Of a stretch of DNA of 64,000 bases, positions 41,363-51,375 are shown in pieces. Under the pieces are notes generated by a model. It had not been told where the DNA came from. It did no database searches and was given only the letters and a program-made list of their open reading frames with translations. The stretch is from Collybia mongolica. Taxonomy: Eukaryota; Basidiomycota; Agaricomycetes; Agaricales; Clitocybaceae. The position numbers and the translations under genes are program-made. Numbering within the stretch: the stretch's first letter is position 1; each line of letters opens with the position of its first letter. Where the stretch lies: positions 62,001 through 126,000 of the forward strand of contig JAAXNY010000001.1 of the NCBI GenBank assembly GCA_013420905.1, read 5' to 3'.

Positions 41363-41597
41363 TTCTCCTAGATCATATGATGAATAAGGCTTTTGACTTA
41401 ACTCATATCATGATGATAACTCTAGCAACAGCTTCTACCTAGCTCAAATACATATCAACCCTAGCTCAATCAATATAGGATGGACTGCTTTTATGTATTA
41501 TAGAGTAGCCCTAGCTCTACAGTCCTTGGGAAAACCCTAACTATCTAGGATTGTATTGATTTTTGAAGTTGGGGAGCATCAGCTAAGGTGCTCTATT

Positions 41598-43562
41598 CTA
41601 GGTGCAATTGTGGATGGTATAGTTTGTTTGGGATGGAGGGTTTCCCCTATTATGGCACTGTAATGATGCCGAAAGCCTTGAAGTATACCATGTAGAACTT
41701 GGAAAGATATGTGTTGGCTAGAGGGGGGGGGAGGAGGAGAAGAACCCTCCCCTGGGTGCATTTCTGGGTGTATACCCCTTTTGGGAGGGTGATTGTCTTC
41801 TATTATAGTACTCTAATGAACCCCCAAATCTTGGAGTATACCACCCAGAACCTGGAAAGATATGTGTTGGATAGAGGGTAGGAGGTGAAGTACCCTCCCT
41901 AGACACATTTGTGGGTGGTATACTTCTGTTGGGAGGGAAAGTTCCTTCTATCCTAGCACTCTAGCAATGTCCCACATCTTGGAGTATATCACCCAGAACT
42001 CAGAAAGACATGTGTTGGCTGGAGGCAGGGGGAGGAGGAGAAGTACCCTCCCCTGGGTGTATTTGTGGGTGGTATAGTATGGTTGGGAGGGTTAGTTCCT
42101 TCCATTATGGGACTCTAGTGCTGTGCCAAATCTCAAAGTATACCACCCAGAGCTTGGAAAGATATGCCTTGGCAGGAGGCAGGGGGAGGAGGAGAAGTAC
42201 CCTCCCCTGTGTGCAATTGTGGGTGGTATAGTTTGGTTGGGAGAGAGGGTTTCTCCTACCATATGACTCTATTGATGCCCCAACTTTCAAAGTATACCAC
42301 CCAGAACCTGGAAAGATATGTGTTGGCTGGAGGCAGGGGGAGGAGGAGAAGTACCCTCCCCTGGGTGCATTTATGGATGGTATACTTGTGTTGGGAGGGA
42401 GAGTTCCTTCTACCATAGGACTCTAGTGATGTCCCAACTTTCAAAGTATACCACCCAGAACCTGGAAAGATATGTGTTGGCTGGAGGCAGGGGGAGGAGG
42501 AGAAGTACCCTCCCCTGGGTGCATTTATGGATGGTATACTTGTGTTGGGAGGGAGAGTTCCTTCTACCATAGGACTCTAGTGATGTCCCAACTCTCAAAG
42601 TATACCAACCAGAACCTGGAAAGATATGTGTTGGCTGGAGGCAGGGGGAGGAGGAGAAGTACCCTCCCCTGTGTACAATTGTGGGTGGTATAGTTTGGTT
42701 GGGAGAGGGAGTTTCTCCTACTATATGACTCTGGTGATGCCCCAACTCTCAAAGTATACCAACCAGAACCTGGAAAGATATGTGTTGGCTGGAGGCAGGG
42801 GGAGGAGGAGAAGTACCCTCCCCTGTGTGCAGTTGTGGGTGGTATAGTTTGGTTGGGAGAGGGAGTTTCTCCTACTATATGACTCTAGTGATGCCCCAAC
42901 TCTCAAAGTATACCAACCAGAACCTGGAAAGATATGTGTTGGCTGGAGGCAGGGGGAGGAGGAGAAGTACCCTCTCCTGGGCACAGTTGTGGGTGGTATA
43001 GTTTGGTTGGGAGGGGGAGTTTCTCCTACTATATGACTCTAGTGATGCCCCAACTCTCAAAGTATACCAACCAGAACCTGGAAAGATATGTGTTGGCTGG
43101 AGGCAGGGGGAGGAGGAGAAGTACCCTCCCCTGTGTGCAATTGTGGGTGGTATAGTTTGGTTGGGAGGGGGAGTTTCTCCTACTATATGACTCTGGTGAT
43201 GCCCCAACTCTCAAAGTATACCAACCAGAACCTGGAAAGATATGTGTTGGCTGGAGGCAGGGGGAGGAGGAGAAGTACCCTCTCCTGGGCACAGTTGTGG
43301 GTGGTATAGTTTGGTTGGGAGGGGGAGTTTCTCCTACTATATGACTCTAGTGATGCCCCAACTCTCAAAGTATACCACCCAGAACCTGGAAAGATATGTG
43401 TTGGCTGGAGGCAGGGGGAGGAGGAGAAGTACCCTCCCCTGGGTGCATTTATGGATGGTATACTTGTGTTGGGAGGGAGAGTTCCTTCTACCATAGGACT
43501 CTAGTGATGTCCCAACTCTCAAAGTATACCATCCAGAACCTGGAAAGATATGCGTTGGCTAG
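41598..43562 (+). repeat. minisatellite array A2 of block 2
   Basis: Same 154-bp units as 22,070-24,190, one unit fewer and with a different order of unit variants. Confidence 0.9.
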
Positions 43563-44160
43563 AGGGGGGGATAGGGGAAGTACATTTGTGGGTGGTACAC
43601 TTTGTTTGGAGATAAAAGGACCCTAGTCATGCCCCAAGCCTTGGAGTATGCCATCCATAACCCATAAAAATATGTACTGGCTAGGGGAAGGGTAGTTCCC
43701 TTCCTTTGGTGCATGTAAGGGGATTGCTTGTTCAACCACATCTAGCCATCAGGATTGCTATTGCACAGCTTGCATTGCATTGCTATTTCATCAACCATCC
43801 TGACATGCACTGCCTTAACCCCTTGCTACATAGTATTTTACTCTGGACTGACATACCACCAATGGACTGTTGTATCAGTAGAGTTACTGATATTAGATTC
43901 TGTAGTTACTTGAGACATAGCCACAATGTACTGTATACATATAAGGTGCCCCTTCCTCTCTATGGAACAGCACCTTTGCAATAGACTTGGTTAGGTTCTC
44001 TACTCATGATCAAGCCTCTGGTGCTCTCCACTTGTCCCTTCCCTGCACAGTTGTCTTTACTGTGTATACTGCTCCCTGCCTGAGCCTCTTGGCAACATAG
44101 CCCCTTACAGGGAGGGAATTTATCCTACCCCCAGACCCCTTGCCAGTATGTATCTCCCCA
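43563..44160. repeat. spacer between inverted arrays, block 2
   Basis: Near-identical to 24,191-24,790. Confidence 0.75.
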
Positions 44161-44839
44161 GGTTTTGGATGGTAAACTCTGAGACTTGGGACATCACAAG
44201 AGTGCTTTAATAGAAGGAGCTTTCTCTCCCAAGAGAAGTATACCACCCATAAAAGTGCCCAGGGGAGGGTGCTTCTCCTCCACCCCCTGTCTCCAGCCAA
44301 CCCATGTCTTTCTGAGTTCTGGGTGGTATACTCCAAGATGTGGGGCATTGATAGAGTCCTATGGTAGAAGGAACTCTCCCTCCCAACCAAACTATACCAC
44401 CCACAATTGCACACAGGGGAGGGTACTTCTCCTCCTCCCCCTGCCTCCAGCCAACACATATCTTTCCAGGTTCTGGTTGGTATACTTTGAGAGTTGGGGC
44501 ATCACCAGAGTCATATAGTAGGAGAAACTCCCCCTCCCAACCAAACTATACCACCCACAATTGCACACAGGGGAGGGTACTTCTCCTCCTCCCCCTGCCT
44601 CCAGCCAACACATATCTTTCCAGGTTCTGGGTGGTATACTTTGAGAGTTGGGGCATCACTAGAGTCATATAGTAGGAGAAACTTCCTCTCCCAACCAAAG
44701 TATACCACCCACAACTGTGCCCAGGAGAGGGTGCCTCTCCTCATACCCCCCATGGTCAATATGTATCTTCCCAAGTTCTAGGCAGTACACTCCAAGAGTT
44801 GGGGCTTAATTACAGTACTATAATAGAGGAACCTTCCTT
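44161..44839 (-). repeat. minisatellite array A3 of block 2 (contracted)
   Basis: Only about four units in the opposite orientation, against about twelve in block 1. Confidence 0.85.
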
Positions 44840-44988
44840 CCTAAGAAGAGCACACCACTGCAAATGCACCCTGGGGAGGGAGGAATGAGCAACTGAGCAA
44901 AGCGAGGTTGTGAGTGACCCCCTCGCTTTGCTCAGTTGCTCATTCCTCCCTCCCCAGGGTGCATTTGCAGTGGTGTGCTCTTCTTAGG
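44840..44988. repeat. perfect 68-bp inverted repeat, 13-nt centre
   Basis: Arms 44,840-44,907 and 44,921-44,988 are exact reverse complements (starting CCTAAGAAGAGCACACCACT); the centre is TTGTGAGTGACCC. Each arm contains the fossil PLE-A hairpin region (AGCAACTGAGCAAAGCGAGG). Block 1 has lost most of the left arm at the matching place (26,720-26,830). Confidence 0.85.
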
Positions 44989-45709
44989 AGAGGGGGCTTC
45001 CTCTATTATAGTACTGTAATTAAGCCTCAACTCTTGGAGTATACTGCCTAGAACTCGGGAAGATACATATTGACCATGGGGGGTATGAGGAGAGGCACCC
45101 TCTCCTGGGCACAGTTGTGGGTGGTATACTTTTGCTGGGAGAGAAGGTTTCCTCTATCATGACCCTCTAATGATGCCCCAATTCTTACAGTATACCATCC
45201 AGAACCTGGGGTACTATGTACTGGTATAGTATGGGGGGGAAAAACACAAAACCTTCTGCTCTGAGTGCAAATGTGGATGGTATACTTTAGGTAGAGGACC
45301 AAGTTGCTCTATTATGTATACTCTACCTCTCGTTAAAAGGGTTGATTATACCACCCAGAACTGGGGGAGATCTAGGATTTTGGGTGGGTAAAATCACAAT
45401 ATGATTCCCTCTGTAGCAAGGGCAATCCTGGATAGATTTCTTAGGTTGAGTGGCAAAATTTGGTCCATTAGCCTTAACCCTGCCTGCATTAGAAGTTATG
45501 AGTATACCACCTAGTTTTGGTAGAGATCCTGAGATTTGGGTGGGGGAACATGAGAATATATAGTCTGTAGAGGTCCCAAACCTGGGGGGTATACTCCCAT
45601 GTTGTAGGATCATCATCCCTAGCCCCTTAGAGAAGTTTTTGAAACCAGGCAAAAGTATACCAAGGTGGTCATTCCCTACAGAGTTGGGGGAAAAACTAAT
45701 ATAGATAGG
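44989..45709. repeat. right end of block 2
   Basis: Near-identical to 26,820-27,540, no gene. Confidence 0.6.
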
Positions 45710-45807
45710 ATCCGACCGGTGGTCTCCTCCATCGATCCTTATCGGTAACTTTCCGTCCCTCAACTATATCCTCCAACAAAAACGCTTCGCGTTTTTGTTG
45801 TCGTCCA
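45710..45807 (+). mobile_element. PLE family B, 3' end fragment
   Basis: Matches 31,342-31,439: starts inside stem III of the hammerhead (the catalytic core is missing), then the terminal hairpin 45,774-45,800 and CCCTAACCCTAACCC (45,808-45,823). Abuts block 2 at the shared AGG. Confidence 0.85.
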
Positions 45808-45826
45808 CCCTAACCCTAACCCCAAA

Positions 45827-46246
45827 CTTCTTAGACTCTTCATTTTTATCCTCATCAGCCTATTGAGGCATTTGGGAACATGGACTCAAGGATGTGAGGT
45901 TCGTCGAACCTCATGTGCTAGTATGTTTGTTCAAGAGAGTAGGCATGATAGACTCAGAAGTAAATGTGAGGTTCGACGAACCTCACACACCAGAATTGTT
46001 GTTGTTATCAAGAAAATTCATTTGGTGGGCTCTGATTGATGGTCAATAGTAGTGATAAAATAGAGCGAGCTGAGGCTTGCAATGCCAAATCTCTTAGACT
46101 CTTCACTTTTATCCTCATCAGCCTATTGTGGCATTAGGGAACATGGACTCAAGGATGCGAGGTTCGTCGAACCTCATGTGCTAGTATGTTTATTCAAGAA
46201 AGTAGACATGATAGACTCAGAAGTACAATGGTAGTAGTAGTAAAGT
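45827..46246. repeat. about 260-bp direct repeat carrying 19-21-bp palindromes
   Basis: CTTAGACTCTTCA.TTTTATCC recurs 260 bp apart (45,832 and 46,092). Palindromes: TGAGGTTCG-T-CGAACCTCA 45,895-45,913; GTGAGGTTCG-A-CGAACCTCAC 45,966-45,986 (perfect); GAGGTTCG-T-CGAACCTC 46,159-46,175. They look like binding sites of a dimeric protein. No gene. Confidence 0.7.
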
Positions 46247-46287
46247 TGAATGAACTGTACCTATGATGGAAAGGAATTCCATCTGTC

Positions 46288-46600
46288 TCTCAATCCTACT
46301 CCCAATCCCTGCTCATCTCTGCTCATCCCTGCTCCCAATCCCTGCTCATCCCTGCTCATCCCTGCTCCCAATCCCTGCCCATCCCTACTCCCAATCCCTG
46401 CCCATCCCTGCTCATCCCTGCTCCCAATCCCTGCTCATCCCTGCTCATCCCTGCTCCCAATCCCTGCCCATCCCTACTCCCAATCCCTGCTCATCCCTGC
46501 TCATCCCTGCTCCCAATCCCTGCTCATCTCTGCTCATCCCTGCTCCCAATCCCTGCCCATCCCTACTCCCAATCCCTGCTCATCCCTGTAATTTAAATCC
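46288..46600. repeat. minisatellite of TCCCTGC-type units
   Basis: Irregular tandem array built from CCCTGCTCAT, CCCTGCTCCCAAT and CCCTACTCCCAAT units. Two long Pro/Ser/Ile-rich frames span it only because the repeat has no stops. Confidence 0.85.
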
Positions 46601-46647
46601 CTGTTCAATCCCTGTCCAATAAAAAAATAGCCCCATAACCCTAACCT

Positions 46648-46862
46648 CTGACAGGTAGATGACTAAGTATCCCGACTTTCGCCTAACTTCGGAATAAAGT
46701 GAAAGTCCGCAGCAACACGTATACCGAAATAAACCCGATCTGAAGAGTCTTAAAAGACGAAAGGATCCGACCGGTGGAATCCAACCATCGATCCTTATCG
46801 GGACCCCTTTTGCCTACTCAACTAGTCCTCCAACCCAAACGCTTCGCGTTTGTGTTGTCGTC
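46648..46862 (+). mobile_element. PLE family B, 3' end (5'-truncated), with hammerhead
   Basis: Starts after CCCTAACC at a CTCTGACAGGTAGATGAC segment equal to 31,224 onward; keeps the stem 46,674-46,707, hammerhead 46,734-46,802 and hairpin 46,831-46,856 before CCCTAACCTAAC. A further 58-bp fragment (46,876-46,933) with its own hairpin (46,901-46,927) and CCCTAACCTAAA follows. Confidence 0.85.
46734..46802 (+). ncRNA. hammerhead ribozyme B, copy 2
   Basis: Stem I CCCGAT / ATCGGG (46,734-46,739 with 46,797-46,802), core CTGAAGA 46,740-46,746, stem II 46,747-46,758, GAAA 46,759-46,762, stem III GGATC / GATCC plus GGTGG / CCATC; cleavage expected after UU 46,795-46,796. Outermost stem I pair is C-G here and A-U in copy 1, a compensatory change. 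Confidence 0.88.
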
Positions 46863-47178
46863 CTCCCTAACCTAACTTTCCCTTACTCAACTAAATCCTC
46901 CAACAAAAACGCTTCGCGTTTTTGTTGTCGTCCACCCTAACCTAAACCCTGAACACAACTTCAGTTATTACTGTTATGAAGCCCAAATTGTATTCACTTA
47001 CATCCCTAGGCCATGTCGAATTGATTGCTAGAGGTCAACCAAAATTTCAGCGCGCTGTATCGGATACACAGCGATGAGCTTACCAACTATTGAAATTACA
47101 TACGCACCAATATTGGCGTATCTTGATGTCCCCTATATAAGAACCTCAATACATAGTGAACATAGAGCAATATACGTA

Positions 47179-47328
47179 CCGGTTGAAGAAAAAGAGTGCC
47201 TTCACAGCTGTCCACTTCGAGCGCCAAATTGCGTTCACCTCATGGTCGAATGTCAAGGTAGTGTCGTAAACAAGCATAGCTAGAGAATTAACAGCAAGAT
47301 TAAATATGTCAAAAGCCTGCGGTGAAGC
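47179..47328 (-). pseudogene. DUF6533-type membrane protein fragment
   Basis: Reads FNLAVNSLAMLVYDTTLTFD then HEVNAIWRSKWTAVKALFF and NR, matching the N-terminal pattern of the DUF6533 membrane proteins common in agaricomycetes (YD..LTFD.E...IW...W...K.LF..NRY). A GT donor follows NR, but the DNA beyond it does not continue the family. No start was found either. Probably a remnant. Confidence 0.5.
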
Positions 47329-47345
47329 CAAGACCGACTTGTGGC

Positions 47346-48520
47346 AGCAAGTGCATAATACTTGCTTATGAATAAATGAAAAGCCGATGTCTCTATCGCC
47401 CTCACCACCGCCGGGGTCATGGGCGGGGCCAACATCGCGCTGGCAGGAACGGGTTATGCTGGATCCAATTCCCAAAATTTGGGGGGCAACTTTCGTCCTT
47501 TTTATCACTTTTGCCTCTGATCTAACGTCTTCTTGCCAAGGGCCGCAGATTTGGGTGAACTACTGGGGTACGAGGAGGCGCTGCTTATAACCACCAGCCG
47601 TGGGACGCGAAACCATGGCCTCGCTCAAATCAGAGGTTCTATAAAACCCTGTCGTTCCAATTGGTAGTCCAGACCATTAGGTGGAAGTCAGTCACAAAAC
47701 TATACGCCGCCGGTCACCCCATAAACAACACTTCTAGGGTCCGGGGAACATCCCGTTGTACGTAGTTTCGTTCTCCGCCAATGTTTCATCAGATCTTGAG
47801 GTTTAATTGGCTGAGGGTCCATCCCCACTGGTCGACCTACATATAGTCCCCTAGATGGTTTTGATGACTAAAGTGGAGAAGCCTTGGTGACGGTCGAAGA
47901 AAACAGACGATACTATGCGATGTTATCATCTGTGTTAGCCATGTTTCTAAAGACGGTTGCATTCGGCAAAAATTTGCACACCGAAACACACAATTGGTGA
48001 AAGGTACCGAGGCCAATCGATCGTTATCGCAGGGATGTTGGCACCTCATATCAGGTACCATTGGTGGTGATCGACGACGGTGACGATCGCGGCCAAGTGG
48101 GGACCGAGCAATTCGAAAATTAGTTCTGATCTTCCTATGGAGACCTCGACGCATGGAACAACCCGTTTCGAACTGGATCCGTACTCAGAATATCACGGAC
48201 CCTCGACAAAATATATGCTTCTAAACCACACAGATGTACCACATCTGTAAAAGAGTGATGGGATGTATAAGTAGGACTTGTCTGGTCCTTGTGCAATGTG
48301 CGATGGAGAGGGAAGCAATTAACCAATCGTGGAGTGTGGTATGGAGTTCGTATATGAAGCGCTATTAAGCAAAATGTCCATAGTGTGGAGTCGGATACCG
48401 ATGATACAACATGAGAGATTACACGAGCTTTGAATGGTGTTAGCACTCGAAACAAGAAACGTGAAGGGATGGCTCACTGGTTGACAGTGAAATTGGAGCA
48501 ATAATGATAGGATATCGAAC
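47346..48520. other. intergenic, no supported gene
   Basis: Only short frames on both strands with no consistent splicing or family pattern. Confidence 0.4.
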
Positions 48521-48526
48521 TGTATT

Positions 48527-49472
48527 TTATTCTTCTCTTTCTGCCGTATTAGAAGCCCTGACGGCTCGCAAATCTATGTCAACCCGCTCTATCTCTTCCG
48601 CCGCCGCTCGTAGCTGACTTGCTGGGCCTACATCGTTGACCTTCGCCGAAAGGGTATCGACGCTCGCACCGCCTCCTTCCTTTGCCCTCTCCAAGAGCTG
48701 TCCCACTGCCCAGTTCAGATATCCGGTTTTACTGGTCTCCCACTGGCGCTTTCCGGGGTCAAGAAGGCGGACTTGACTGAGAGACGCCATAGTAGCAGGA
48801 TCAAGAGGTGGCAATGCCGACACGGAGGCGTACATCGCTGCAAATTTTTGGGGTAGGGCGCCAAGAACATCCAGTGAAGGTGCATTAAGGATGGAGAGAC
48901 GGTCGAGACGTTTTGTCGCACGCAGACGTTGAGTGTTTGACACACGGATGGCACGCGTGTAGAGCCGCTTGAGGCGTCGTTGCTGCAACCGCTTCAGGAT
49001 ATGGGAACAGCCACAAAAGGCATAGAATACGCACATTGTCAATCTGCTTCCTCAACTCGTCTACCTCGTCAAGCAATTCTTGTTCCCTCTCCGCTGTCTG
49101 GGTAAGGTCCAGGCCCTGTTGATGTGGGAGGACTACAGGCAAGTCCGGCGGAATGGCGAAGATGTTGCGTAGCGACCATGCCTCGAAGAAGTCGAACGCT
49201 ATATCTGTGTGGTACTCCAGTAGCGTTTGGAATGCTACAAGTCCTTGTTCGACCTCCTGTGTACTATCCCAGTCCCCACCTTCCCGTTCGGCGCGTTCGT
49301 CCGCCCATTTTTCGAGAAATTCTTCCATACCATTGACCCCATCTTGCACCGCGTTGTTCGCAATGTTGATGATATCGTCTAGGACTAGTTGTGGCGAGAA
49401 ACCCAAAATTTCTGGAAGCAAGAGTGGTGGGACAGATTTTGTCACAGCCTTCCCATCAGCTGATCCTTCCAT
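48527..49472 (-). CDS. MIS12: Mis12/Mtw1-like kinetochore protein
   Basis: Model complement(join(48527..48991, 49035..49472)); one 43-nt GT..AG intron, 300 aa, ATG at 49,472. The N-terminus after a short lead reads LLLPEILGFSPQLVLDDIIN then IANNAVQDGVNGMEEFLEKW, the Mis12 head pattern (LxExxGFxPxxxxDDIxNxxN.....GxxxLE). The rest is helical with coiled-coil stretches (EREQELLDEVDELRKQI and the Arg-rich segment after the intron), and the length is close to other fungal Mis12. Mis12 is a subunit of the MIND/Mis12 complex joining inner and outer kinetochore. This is a conserved single-copy gene, so the chromosome proper starts about here. Intact. Confidence 0.75.
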
Positions 49473-49746
49473 CTCTCAAAGCGTCAGGAATGGAGAGATC
49501 TTAGAAGCAGAGCCGGCCTGATATCACGATTAGGTTCGAGTTTTCAGTCGTTGAGTTGTTGAAAAAGTTGTATTGAATTGCCTGCCTCACGATCACGGGG
49601 ACATCACGGGGACACTAAGCAACATCCCGTGATACCAGCCCTTGAAGGAAACATTATCAAATACACACTTCTGGATTCAGGATCATTATCTTTTTCTTTA
49701 CCACCAACCCTCAATAATCTAATTCTCACTCCTAGCTTTCTTCATT

Positions 49747-50598
49747 ATGGCTGAGCCCACTCTGCCGACAGCCTCAACAGAACACGAAGGTGAAACTGGG
49801 CCACAGCTCATACGGATAACGAACCATGGGAAAATGCGCACCTGGGTTGCATTTGCTCTCGATGCTCTCGAAGTTCGTCTCATGTATCATTTTTCATCCC
49901 TGTATAAAATGTATTAAATAGAGATTCATTTAGAAATACGAAGATAGACCTATTGTTCTACATACGTTACCAGCGGTACCTAATTCCCCCACCGCCTCAG
50001 ATGCTCAAGCTCCAGGTTCGCAACGCCCTGCTGGGTCACTTTCAAATTCCACAACAGTGATTCCAAGGTTGATATCTGTTGCTGAGATCATCAAGCGCGA
50101 ATATATTAAGACCCTTGAACTTAAACGCTCTCCAAGGCTGTTAGGTCTGCACCAATATAACGAAATTGGGTGTCTTGAAGATTTGGGCCTGGTTGAAGCA
50201 CCCGAAATGGACGAAAGCGACAGGGCTAAAATCTTGACTGCAGCATTATCTGGGAAGAAGCAGTAAGTCATGTTTAGTGGTATTTGTATAACTTTTTTTG
50301 TTTATCGAAATACCAGTGTACAACAAAAACAGACGCCTTACATGAAAGTAACCTTGTCCGTTAATGAACTTAAGGAAGATTATAAGAACGCGACGTGTGT
50401 AGTAACTCTTCTCGATGATTCCCCGTATTGATCACATCGCATCTGCTCAGATATCAACCACCCACGATAAGGAAACTATCGAAATCAGCCAAAGTACGCG
50501 CCAAGAAACGAGAACGAAACGCTAAGAAGGCTGAGGAGCCTCCCGAAGAAAAGCAAGAAGGCGATGGAGACGGAGGAGAAGCGATGGATTCAAATTAA
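49747..50598 (+). CDS. Alba-domain-like nucleic-acid-binding protein
   Basis: Model join(49747..49872, 49934..50262, 50317..50394, 50451..50598); three GT..AG introns, 226 aa. Pattern of an Alba fold: IRITNHGKMRTWVAFALDAL (strand 1, helix 1), KYEDRPIVLHTLPAVPNS, ISVAEIIKREYIKTLE (helix 2), LHQYNEIGCLEDLGLVE and QKQTPYMKVTLSVNELKEDY (last strands), with the ISVAEIIKREY helix in the place of the Alba KAI.xxAxxLK. The tail is Lys/Arg- then Glu/Gly-rich (KVRAKKRERNAKKAEE). Eukaryotic Alba-like proteins of this build include RNase P/MRP subunits (Pop6/Pop7, Rpp20/Rpp25), but which one, if any, is unclear. It is divergently placed next to the MIS12-like gene with 274 bp between starts. Confidence 0.65.
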
Positions 50599-51375
50599 AA
50601 GTCGCCACCTCCCTGGACGCTGTCAATTCATGAGAAATTGTGATATATTGGGCCGAGACATTTATGCAATGCAGCTAGGCCTCTACCTGTACGCCCCCGA
50701 GGTCCCCCCCAATCCGCGATTCCCCAGCCCTCCCAGCCTGTTACGTACTTCGCGTTCCCTCGGCCCACCGGTATCAGCCAATGTACCTGCGAATGCGTAT
50801 TCGCATTTCCAATCTTCAATTTGGAGTCGCAAGGCCTGATGCTCAACACTTCCCATGGACTGTCTGCAATGTACCAGAGGGTAGCAATGGGGTGCAAACT
50901 GTGATCGATCAAATTTAAAACCCTCACTACTGGGACTTGTCGTGTATCACATCCTACATTCGCGTTCAGGAACTGTGAGCCCCCCATGATTCTTCATTAT
51001 CAGCGCGTTGTGCCGCCCACCCTGACAACTTGACGGCTCGAGCGTGGAGAAGTCCAACAAGAAATCACATTACCCTCATTTCCTGTATTGTTTAATGTAT
51101 ATCGTGTGTATGTAGTTTGCTAGTAACCCAGAGTAAATGGTTGAGATAACGTTAGTGTTGAACTCCAAAAGCGGGTACAACCCCGCGAAATTCTGCTTCT
51201 TGACCACCATCAGACCTGCCACATACAAGCCCTTTTTTCCTCTCCATAGCATATCAGCATCCCGTATTCTACTCCAGCGCCCACGGTCTAGAAAGTGGGC
51301 TTTGACGAGTGCGATCAATTCGGGATATAGGGAGATAAGCGCACCCTGAGTGCACCACTGCTGACTCACGGGTGA
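50599..51375. other. intergenic, no supported gene
   Basis: Frames on the minus strand (about 120 and 155 codons) overlap the first ATG14 exon antisense or lack any family pattern; not called. Confidence 0.4.

Larger units (their letters stand above)
39137..45709. mobile_element. subtelomeric block 2 (right part of block 1)
   Basis: Copy of 19,609-27,540, shorter by about 1.35 kb because of fewer minisatellite units. Left end broken at telomeric repeat; right end AATATAGATAGG identical to block 1 but followed by PLE-B sequence in place of PLE-A. Confidence 0.7.

Noticed and set aside
46250..46622. Two 113-119-codon frames rich in Pro, Ser, Ile and Leu
   Set aside because: They only follow the TCCCTGC minisatellite; two phases are open because the repeat lacks stops.
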